A DNA stretch of 64,000 nucleotides from Pseudoflavonifractor phocaeensis (lineage in GTDB: Bacteria; Bacillota; Clostridia; Oscillospirales; Oscillospiraceae): positions 1 to 64,000 of the forward strand of contig NZ_JACLZC010000003.1 of NCBI RefSeq assembly GCF_016901735.1. Reading direction: 5' to 3'. The first letter of the stretch is position 1; every line of letters starts with the position of its first letter. This document shows positions 47,705 to 54,245 of this stretch, one piece after another. Both the position numbers and the translations under genes were made by a program. The notes beneath the pieces are model-generated. The model was not told the origin of the DNA. It saw nothing but the letters and a program-made list of their open reading frames with translations, and made no database searches.

Positions 47705-49009
47705 TTAACCCCAGGAGAAGAAGGAGAGCCAGCCGGAGTCCCTCTCCTCCTCCACGGCCATGGCGTCGGCCAGCAGCTGGGCGGCCTGGGCCCGGGTGAG
47801 GGTGTCGGAGAGGACGGCGTCGTCGTCCAGCATCCCGCAGCTGGCCAGGTTGGCGGCCGACTGGGCGGCCCAGGCGGGGGCGGCGGCGAAGGTCTCGGTG
47901 CTCACGTCGGTGATATTAAGAAGCCGGTTGAGGAATACGGTGGCCTCCGCCCGGGTGATGGGGGAATCGGCCTGAAAGACGGCCTGGCCGTCGCTGTCCA
48001 GCGCGCCCAAAACCAGGCCGGACCGGAGGGCGGAGGCCACATAGGGCTTGGCCCACAGGGGGATGGAGGTGTCGTCGGCAAAGCCGGTGGTGGTCACATC
48101 CTCCAAAGTCTCCACGTCCAGAGCATCCATGGCCATGGCCACAAACTGGCTCCGGGTGACGGCGGCGTCTGGTTGGAAGAAGTAGGTGTCGCCCATACAT
48201 TCGCCCACAAACACGCCCTCGGCGGCCAGACACAGGGCGGCGTTATAGGCCGGGTGGCCGTCCATGTCGGCGTAGGTGACCTTGGTGTCCGGCTTTTGGA
48301 TCTGAATGGTGACGGTGGCGGGGGCGGAGGTATTGCCCACGGCGTCCATGGCAATATAGGTGAAGGTGTCCTTGCCGGTCTTGCCCTCGTAGGGGGTGTA
48401 GGTGAAGGTGTCGGAGCCATCCTCCGGCAGGGTCACAGCGCCCCGGGCGGGCTTTTTGACCAGCTGGAAGGTGAGCAGGTCGCCCTCCGGGTCAATGGCG
48501 GAAAAGCGCTCGGTGAGGGCCACGCCCCGGTAAGTGGAGAGGGTCAGGTCCTGGGCCACCGGGGCGCCGTTGGCGCTGGACAGCCGGTAGAGGTCCACCG
48601 TCACCGGTTCACCGGCGCTGCCGTTGGAAAAGACGGGGGTGAAGGTGAAGCAGGCGGCCTGTTCCGCTCCGCCGGAGGGGGTAAAGAGCAGGCTGTCCAC
48701 GGCGGACATGGCCACCGTCTCCCCGGCGGAGAGGGGGGAGCCGGCCAGGGTGAGGACGCCGGCGGCCGGGTCGGGCAGGCTGTCCAGGACGATGGCGTCC
48801 AGGGCGATTCCTTCGGCGGCATCCACCCGGAAGTCGTCGGCGGAGAAGGTGATGGCGTCCATCCCCACGGCGTTTTTGGCAAAAGCGGATACCGACGCCT
48901 CGCCGGAGGAAGTCTCACCGGAGGCGGCCAGCGCCACGGCGGGGAGGGACAGGGCCAGAACGGCCAAAAGAGCCGCGGCGGCCCGGCGGGGGGAGAAAAT
49001 AGCGTTCAA
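47705..49009 (-). CDS. SLH-domain surface protein with Ig/cadherin-like module
   Basis: About 434 aa. The TTG at 49009-49007 is taken as start: AAGGAGG (49024-49018) is 8 bases upstream, and the product begins with a signal peptide (SPRRAAAALLAVLALSLPAV). An ATG 17 codons earlier lacks a ribosome site. A beta-rich N-domain is followed by a cadherin/Big-like repeat (DPEGDLLTFQLVKKPARGAV, DTFTYTPYEGKTGKDTFTY) and SLH domains (YADMDGHPAYNAALCLAAEG, FADDTSIPLWAKPYVASALR, then LASCGMLDDDAVLSDTLTRA). Anchored to the wall; role structural or adhesive. It follows rodA on the same strand. Confidence 0.86.
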   Translation of the reverse strand: MNAIFSPRRAAAALLAVLALSLPAVALAASGETSSGEASVSAFAKNAVGMDAITFSADDFRVDAAEGIALDAIVLDSLPDPAAGVLTLAGSPLSAGETVAMSAVDSLLFTPSGGAEQAACFTFTPVFSNGSAGEPVTVDLYRLSSANGAPVAQDLTLSTYRGVALTERFSAIDPEGDLLTFQLVKKPARGAVTLPEDGSDTFTYTPYEGKTGKDTFTYIAMDAVGNTSAPATVTIQIQKPDTKVTYADMDGHPAYNAALCLAAEGVFVGECMGDTYFFQPDAAVTRSQFVAMAMDALDVETLEDVTTTGFADDTSIPLWAKPYVASALRSGLVLGALDSDGQAVFQADSPITRAEATVFLNRLLNITDVSTETFAAAPAWAAQSAANLASCGMLDDDAVLSDTLTRAQAAQLLADAMAVEEERDSGWLSFFSWG

Positions 49010-49086
49010 AGCAAAAACCTCCTTGGAAGGAAAGAGTGGGATGTCCCTAGTCTTGTCCATTCCAAGGAGATTATGCGCGGAAGCAC

Positions 49087-50304
49087 TCAGAGATTGCTGC
49101 GGTCTCTCAGCCAGCTGGGGAGGGAACGCATTTTGACGCTGGACACCACCCCCACCGAGGCGTACATGGTGATGAGGGAGGAGCCGCCGTAGCTGACGAA
49201 GGGGAGGGTGATGCCCACCACCGGGAAAATGTAGAGGCACATGGCCACATTGATGCATACCTGTGCCAGCAGCATCCCGGCCACGCCCATGACCAGCAGG
49301 CCGGACTGGATGCTGCACGCCCGGCGGGCCACCCAAATGCACCGCAGGATGATGCCGGCCAGCAGGGCCAGCAGGACCAGGCAGCCGATGAGGCCGAACT
49401 CCTCTCCGCACACGGCGAAGATCTCGTCGGTGGACCGGGCGTTCAAGGCCCAGTTGGAGGAGCTCTGGGTCTGGAGGCCCTGGAGGAAGCCCATGCCGGT
49501 GAGTCCGCCGCTGCCGATGGCCAGGATGCTGCGGGTCTGCTGCATCCCGATGCCCTGGGTCTGCTCCAGCAGGGTCTCCTGGTTGCCGGTCAGGTGGTCA
49601 ATGACCACTTTGACCCGGCGGATGAAGTAAATCTCCTGCAATTCCGGCTTGAGGATGAGGAGGGCCACCACGCCGCCGATGGCCAGGGCGGCCAGCACGA
49701 AGGCCAGGAGGAACCAGCGCTTTTTGATGCCCGCCGACCAGGCCACCACCACGAAGATAAAGAAGTAGATGAGGGCCATGCCGAAGTCGCCGGAGGCCAC
49801 GGCGATGATGCCCACCATGAGGAGGGTATGGCCGGCGATGGAAAAGACGGAGGAGGGACGGCTGATATCCGGCTCCTGAAGCTTGGCGCATTGATAGGCC
49901 AGGAGGAAGATAAAGGTCAGCTTGACGATTTCGGCGGGCTGGATGTCCATGGGAAAGCCGGGAATATGGATCCAACTCAGGTTGCCGCTGCCGTTGTCCA
50001 CCCCCAGGCCGGGCACACGCACCGCCAGGTTGAAGAGCACGTTAAAGATAAGAAGAAATTTCCAGGATTTTTCGGTGAACAGCTCCACATCCACCGAGGA
50101 CATGGCGATGTAAACCAGGACGCCCAGCAGCATACAGATGGATTGGATGATGATGCTGCGGTTGGGATTGGCATTGGTAGACAGATACCGGGTAGCGCTG
50201 AAAACCAGCAAGAGGCCGAAGCTGTTGGCGGCCAGGCACAGACCCAGCAGCACCAGATCCCCCTTGCGGAGAAAGGCTTTGAACGAATCACTGAACCAGG
50301 ACAG
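49087..50304 (-). CDS. rodA: Rod-shape SEDS glycosyltransferase (RodA type)
   Basis: About 405 aa polytopic peptidoglycan polymerase. Motifs: VFSATRYL, IQPAEIVKLTFIFLLAYQ, ASGDFGMALIYF (likely catalytic Asp), SILAIGSGGLTGMGFLQG, CGEEFGLIG and LPFVSYGGSS. The first standard start (GTG at 50253) has no ribosome site and truncates the protein; a CTG at 50304-50302 lies exactly 8 bases after AAGGAGG (50319-50313) and adds SWFSDSFKAFLRKGDL, which is the expected N-terminus. I therefore propose a CTG start. It is the second SEDS gene in the window; unlike the FHA fusion it has no adjacent PBP. Confidence 0.9.
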   Translation of the reverse strand: MSWFSDSFKAFLRKGDLVLLGLCLAANSFGLLLVFSATRYLSTNANPNRSIIIQSICMLLGVLVYIAMSSVDVELFTEKSWKFLLIFNVLFNLAVRVPGLGVDNGSGNLSWIHIPGFPMDIQPAEIVKLTFIFLLAYQCAKLQEPDISRPSSVFSIAGHTLLMVGIIAVASGDFGMALIYFFIFVVVAWSAGIKKRWFLLAFVLAALAIGGVVALLILKPELQEIYFIRRVKVVIDHLTGNQETLLEQTQGIGMQQTRSILAIGSGGLTGMGFLQGLQTQSSSNWALNARSTDEIFAVCGEEFGLIGCLVLLALLAGIILRCIWVARRACSIQSGLLVMGVAGMLLAQVCINVAMCLYIFPVVGITLPFVSYGGSSLITMYASVGVVSSVKMRSLPSWLRDRSNL

Positions 50305-50387
50305 GGAAGGGACCTCCTTTCATATCATAAAGCGGGAAAACATACATGTAATAGCATATCACCTTTTGAAGCCGGCGTAAACACATT

Positions 50388-50416
50388 TTGCGTTTTGAGG
50401 TAGGATGTGCTATAAT
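50388..50416 (+). promoter_or_regulatory. Sigma-A promoter of tsaE-tsaB-upp
   Basis: TTGCGT (50388-50393), 17 bases, consensus TATAAT (50411-50416), about 40 bases before tsaE. Confidence 0.85.
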
Positions 50417-50457
50417 CAAGTCCCATTGATTTGAGCCCAAGAGAGGAGCGCTGCGCC

Positions 50458-50889
50458 ATGGAATACCAGTCCAACAGTCCGGAGGAGACCGAGGCCATCG
50501 GAGCCCGTCTGGCCGCCGGACTTTCCGCCGGGACGGTGGTGGCCTTCACCGGCGACCTGGGAGCGGGCAAGACCGCCTTTGTCCGGGGAATGGCGAGGGG
50601 ATTGGGAATTGCTCAGCGGGTGACCAGCCCCACCTTCACCATCGTCAACGAATACGAGGGGGGGAGACTGCCCCTGTTTCATTTTGATATGTACCGGCTG
50701 GGCTCGGCGGACGAGCTGTACGACATCGGCTGGGAGGACTATCTCGCCAGGGGCGGCGTGTGCGCCGTGGAGTGGAGCGAGAACATCGAAGAGGCGTTGG
50801 AGGAAAATACCGTCCGGGTGGACCTGCGCCGCGGCGACGGGGAAGACACGCGGATCATCCGCATCACCGGACCGGAGGGAGAAGCATGA
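50458..50889 (+). CDS. tsaE: tRNA threonylcarbamoyladenosine biosynthesis ATPase TsaE
   Basis: 143 aa. P-loop GDLGAGKT near residue 37 and the SPTFTIVNEY and DMYRLG motifs are family hallmarks; WEDYLARGGVCAVEWSENIE closes the active site. TsaE drives the TsaB-TsaD complex that installs t6A37 on ANN-decoding tRNAs. ATG 50458 follows AGAGGAG. The stop overlaps the tsaB start (ATGA-type), so the two are coupled. Confidence 0.96.
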   Translation: MEYQSNSPEETEAIGARLAAGLSAGTVVAFTGDLGAGKTAFVRGMARGLGIAQRVTSPTFTIVNEYEGGRLPLFHFDMYRLGSADELYDIGWEDYLARGGVCAVEWSENIEEALEENTVRVDLRRGDGEDTRIIRITGPEGEA

Positions 50890-51611
50890 AGATTTTAGCG
50901 CTGGAAACGTCGGCCACCGCCTGTTCGGTGGCGCTGTGCGAGGACGAGGCCCTGCTGGCCCAGAGCTTTGAACACTGCGGACTGACCCACAGCCGCACCC
51001 TGATGCCCATGCTGGAGGGGATGCTGGCCACCGCCGGCGTTTCCCTGGAGGAGGTGGACCTGATCGCGGTGGCGGCGGGTCCCGGGTCCTTTACGGGGCT
51101 GCGCATTGGGGTGTCTGCCGCCAAGGGGCTGGCCTGGCCGGGGGACAAGCCCTGCGCGGGGGTGTCCACTCTGGAGGCCATGGCCTGGACGGCGGCCCAT
51201 ACGGGGCGGGAGATCTGCCCGGTGATGGACGCCCGCCGCCATCAGGTCTATAACGCCCGCTTTGCCCCGACGGCGGACGGCGGCCTCACCCGTCTGGCGC
51301 CCGACCGGGCCATCGCCCTGGAGGAACTGACGGAGGAATTAAAAAAGGCGGGAACGGCGCAAATTTTAGTTGGAGACGGCGCGGATTTATGTTATACTAC
51401 CCTCAAGGAACAGGGGATAGACGTGATGTTGGCGCCTCCCCATCTCCGCTTTCAGACAGCCTGGGGGGTGGCCCGCTGCGCGCTGGAGCAGGCCCGGAAG
51501 GGACAGCTGACCGACGCTCAGGGCCTGACGCCCTTCTATCACCGCCTCTCGCAGGCGGAGCGGGAGCGGCTGGCCCGTCAGCAGGCCGCGCAGGCGGCCA
51601 AACCAAGATAA
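50886..51611 (+). CDS. tsaB: tRNA threonylcarbamoyladenosine biosynthesis protein TsaB
   Basis: 241 aa ASKHA-fold protein, inactive scaffold for TsaD in t6A synthesis. MKILALETSATACSVALCED and GPGSFTGLRIGVSAAKGLA are diagnostic. The usual next genes rimI and tsaD are absent; upp follows after 15 bases instead, an unusual arrangement. Confidence 0.96.
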   Translation: MKILALETSATACSVALCEDEALLAQSFEHCGLTHSRTLMPMLEGMLATAGVSLEEVDLIAVAAGPGSFTGLRIGVSAAKGLAWPGDKPCAGVSTLEAMAWTAAHTGREICPVMDARRHQVYNARFAPTADGGLTRLAPDRAIALEELTEELKKAGTAQILVGDGADLCYTTLKEQGIDVMLAPPHLRFQTAWGVARCALEQARKGQLTDAQGLTPFYHRLSQAERERLARQQAAQAAKPR

Positions 51612-51626
51612 AGGGGAAGATTAACC

Positions 51627-52262
51627 ATGGATATGGAAAAGGTACACATTCTGGATCATCCGCTGCTGCAGCACAAGCTCTCCATCCTGCGGGATGAGAG
51701 AACCGGCTCCAAGGAGTTCCGTGAAGTCGTCACCGAGATTGCCACCCTCATGTGCTACGAGGCCACCCGCGACCTGCCGCTGCAGGAAGTGGAGATCAAG
51801 ACCCCCATCACCACCGGCAAGTTCAAGGCGCTGGCCGGCAAAAAGGTCGCCATCGTGCCGGTGCTCCGCGCCGGTCTGGGCATGGTGGACGGCATTCTCA
51901 ACCTGCTGCCCGCCGCCAAGGTGGGCCATATCGGCCTTTACCGCGACCCCGACACCCTGGAGCCGGTGGAGTACTACTGCAAGATGCCCAACGACATCGC
52001 CGAGCGGGACGTCATCATCCTGGACCCCATGCTGGCCACCGGTGGTTCCGCTTCCGCGGCCATCCAGTTCATCAAGAACTATGATGTCAAGCGCATCAAG
52101 CTCATGAACATCATCGCCGCACCCGAGGGCATTGCCCGGGTCCGCCGGGACCATCCCGACGTGGACATCTATGTGGCCGCGGTGGATGAGAAGCTCAACG
52201 ACCACGGTTACATCGTGCCCGGCCTGGGCGACGCCGGCGACCGGATCTTCGGCACCAAATAA
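51627..52262 (+). CDS. upp: Uracil phosphoribosyltransferase
   Basis: 211 aa salvage enzyme making UMP from uracil and PRPP. The N-terminal [20 protein letters not shown], the RAGLGMVDG flap and the PRPP loop [15 protein letters not shown] are complete, with the uracil-binding [17 protein letters not shown] at the end. GGGGAAG lies before the ATG. Follows tsaB closely; a hairpin at 52278-52317 follows. Confidence 0.98.
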   Translation: MDMEKVHILDHPLLQHKLSILRDERTGSKEFREVVTEIATLMCYEATRDLPLQEVEIKTPITTGKFKALAGKKVAIVPVLRAGLGMVDGILNLLPAAKVGHIGLYRDPDTLEPVEYYCKMPNDIAERDVIILDPMLATGGSASAAIQFIKNYDVKRIKLMNIIAAPEGIARVRRDHPDVDIYVAAVDEKLNDHGYIVPGLGDAGDRIFGTK

Positions 52263-52277
52263 GAAAAAGAAGGCTGC

Positions 52278-52320
52278 AAGGGCCCGCTGTGAACCGGAAG
52301 GTTCGCGGCAGGCCCTTCTT
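52278..52320 (+). terminator. Hairpin between upp and the EutH-like gene
   Basis: AAGGGCC (52278-52284) pairs with GGCCCTT (52311-52317), with inner GAACC/GGTTC arms, followed by a weak CTTGCTG tail. Probably a partial terminator or attenuator. Confidence 0.55.
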
Positions 52321-52342
52321 GCTGTCCGGAGGAGGAAGAAGT

Positions 52343-53419
52343 GTGAACGGATTGATTGGGGCGCTGCTGCTTCTGGCGGCGTTTGGGCTGCTGGACCAGG
52401 GGACCGGCGGCAGGCTGGGACTGGCGGAGCCCTTTGGACAGGGGCTCGCCTCCATGGGCGGGCTGGCGGTATCGCTGGTGGGGATCTATTGTCTGGGTAT
52501 CACCGCCCTCCAGGCCAACGCGGCGGGGGTGGAGGCGCTGGAGGCTGTGCTGCCCTTTGACCCGTCGGTGCTGGTGGGCTGTGTGCTGGCGCCCGATCTG
52601 GGGGGCTGGTCCATCGCCAGGGGCATGGCAGCCGGGGAGGCGGTGGGGCGCTTTTCCGGCGTGATCGTCTCCTCCACCCTGGGGTGCGCGGTGAGCTTTG
52701 TGCTCCCTCTCTCCCTGGCGGCGGTGGGGGAGGAGGCGCGCTCCGACCTGATGGCCGGTCTGGTGGTGGGAATCATCACCCTTCCGGCCACGCTGGCGGT
52801 GGGCGGCGTGCTGCTTGGGGTCCCGGCGGGGGAGCTGGCGGTGTGCTGCGCCCCCATTGTGGTGGTGTGCGCGCTGCTCTGCCTGGCCTTGGTCAAGGCC
52901 CGGCGGCCCGCCACACGGGTGCTGCTGGCGGTGGGCAATGGGATCCGGCTGGCCAGCTTTGTCCTTTTCGGAGTGGTGGTGCTGGGGCTGTTTGTGCCGG
53001 CGTGGGCGCTGAGCAGCCAGGGGCTGGTGGAGGAGGCGCTGCTCATCGTGGTCAAGATCACCGCGGTGGTGTGCGGGGCCATGGTGGCGGCGCGGCTCAT
53101 TCTGGCCTGGTGCCGCCGCCCCATTGAGGCGCTGGCCCGCTGGCTGGGGGTGCGGGAGGAGGCGGCGGTGGGGCTGATCCTCAGCCTGGCCACCAGCCTG
53201 TCCATGCTCCCTCTCTTTGGCCGGATGGACCGGCGGGGCCGGGTGATGAACGCGGCCTTTTCGGTGTCGGGCGCCTTTGCGCTGGGGGGACAGATGGCCT
53301 TTATCGCCAGTGTGGAGCCGGGAGAGGTGGTGGCGGCCTTTGTATGCGCCAAGCTGGCGGGCGGAGTGTGCGCGCTGCTGGCTGCCCGGCTTTTCTGCCC
53401 GGCGGAGAAAGAAGGGTAA
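52343..53419 (+). CDS. eutH: EutH-family ethanolamine permease-like membrane protein
   Basis: About 358 aa, about ten membrane helices. GTG 52343 follows GGAGGA. EutH signatures: MGGLAVSLVGIYCLGITAL, FDPSVLVGCVLAPDLGGWSI and GVIVSSTLGCAVSFVLPLSL, close to full length. EutH moves ethanolamine across the membrane, but no eut enzymes, microcompartment genes or EutVW regulators are present in the window, so function in ethanolamine use needs distant genes. It lies at the end of the tsaE-tsaB-upp run. Confidence 0.86.
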   Translation: MNGLIGALLLLAAFGLLDQGTGGRLGLAEPFGQGLASMGGLAVSLVGIYCLGITALQANAAGVEALEAVLPFDPSVLVGCVLAPDLGGWSIARGMAAGEAVGRFSGVIVSSTLGCAVSFVLPLSLAAVGEEARSDLMAGLVVGIITLPATLAVGGVLLGVPAGELAVCCAPIVVVCALLCLALVKARRPATRVLLAVGNGIRLASFVLFGVVVLGLFVPAWALSSQGLVEEALLIVVKITAVVCGAMVAARLILAWCRRPIEALARWLGVREEAAVGLILSLATSLSMLPLFGRMDRRGRVMNAAFSVSGAFALGGQMAFIASVEPGEVVAAFVCAKLAGGVCALLAARLFCPAEKEG

Positions 53420-53450
53420 AAAAGAACCCCACGGACTTACGTCCGTGGGG
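53420..53450 (-). terminator. Terminator of the 6S-like RNA
   Basis: CCCCACGGAC (53427-53436) pairs perfectly with GTCCGTGGGG (53441-53450); on the minus strand TTCTTTTTT follows. Confidence 0.88.
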
Positions 53451-53652
53451 AGAGCCCCGCTCTGGCCGTGCGAACCCATTTAAAACCTGCACAATGAAGG
53501 CAGGTGGGTTGTCTCCACAGTGTTTCATTGCTTCCAACTTCCGACCCTGAAGGGCCGGGAGGCCTGCAAACCACGCTGTGAGGGCGACATCCCGTTTAAG
53601 AGATGTGGGTTTAAATAAGGCCCGTCACGCACCGAGCAGGAAAACGGTACGA
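53427..53652 (-). ncRNA. ssrS: 6S-like RNA (SsrS candidate)
   Basis: A 230-base non-coding block folds as one long rod on the minus strand. The closing stem is CCTGCTC (53640-53634) with GAGCGGG (53462-53456), then GTGCG (53632-53628) with CGCAC (53472-53468). A large asymmetric bubble follows; AACCCA (53611-53606) pairs with TGGGTT (53478-53473), with a hairpin on each bubble strand (CATCTC/GGGATG; ACCTGC/GCAGGT). The apical arm is imperfect (CTCACAG/CTGTGGAG, GTTT/AAAC, CCGGCCC/GGGTCGG with a UUCA loop). It ends in a perfect 10-bp hairpin and TTCTTTTTT on the minus strand. That architecture is that of 6S RNA, which binds sigma-A RNA polymerase. The 5' end is approximate; no strong promoter was seen. 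Confidence 0.66.
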
Positions 53653-53679
53653 TGGGATGGTATGCCGTGTACGGGCGGA

Positions 53680-53982
53680 TTATTCCTCGTCCTCGGCAAA
53701 GAGGTCCTCCATGACCTGGTCATAGACCTCAGCCAGCTCTTCCTCGCTGTCCAGGGTGGCGAGCTGGTCCTCGCCGTTCACGTTGACCACCTTCAGGATG
53801 ACCAGGCCCTCGTCCTCGCGCTCCTCGTCGGAGTCGGGGGTATCCTCGTCGCCCTCGGTCACCGTCAGGAAGGACATATAGACCTGCCCCTTGTACTCGA
53901 TGGTACTGCAATACTCCAGCTCAAACTCATTGCCCTCCTCGTCGGTGAGGGTAATAAAGTCGCCGCCGAATTCCTCGCTCAT
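53680..53982 (-). CDS. DUF1292 (YrzB-type) acidic protein
   Basis: 100 aa, very acidic. DFITLTDEEGNEFELEYCST and YKGQVYMSFLTV are the DUF1292 pattern; the middle and end are Asp/Glu runs. Function unknown in the family; in Bacillus the gene sits with yrzL-yrrK. Promoter TTGCAA/17/TACAAT at 54091-54063 (minus). The 6S-like RNA starts about 30 bases after its stop on the same strand. Confidence 0.9.
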   Translation of the reverse strand: MSEEFGGDFITLTDEEGNEFELEYCSTIEYKGQVYMSFLTVTEGDEDTPDSDEEREDEGLVILKVVNVNGEDQLATLDSEEELAEVYDQVMEDLFAEDEE

Positions 53983-54062
53983 GTGTATTCACCGCTTTCC
54001 GATGGTCTGCGCCCCGGAGAAGGGGGCGATACAAACCGCCGGGGCGATTTGTTTCCAGACCT

Positions 54063-54091
54063 ATTGTAACCCGTTCCCGATCAAATTGCAA
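54063..54091 (-). promoter_or_regulatory. Promoter of the DUF1292 gene
   Basis: Minus-strand TTGCAA (54091-54086), 17 bases, TACAAT (54068-54063), about 80 bases before the start codon. Confidence 0.8.
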
Positions 54092-54153
54092 GACATGGGA
54101 AGGGTAAATTTTTTACCAAGGCGAAAGGTACGGCAAAATGTACCGGTTTAGGG

Positions 54154-54182
54154 TGGACATTTTGGGCACAGATGTTTATAAT
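54154..54182 (+). promoter_or_regulatory. Promoter of the class A PBP gene
   Basis: TGGACA (54154-54159), 17 bases, consensus TATAAT (54177-54182), about 64 bases before the GTG start. Confidence 0.85.
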
Positions 54183-54245
54183 AGGACTGTTTGAAGGTAT
54201 TCTGCGGGCGGATCACCGCCCAGGCGCAAACTCGGAGGTGTCAGC

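Noticed and set aside
52343..53419. Ethanolamine-utilisation operon
   Set aside because: Only the permease-like gene is present; no lyase, microcompartment or regulator genes adjoin it.
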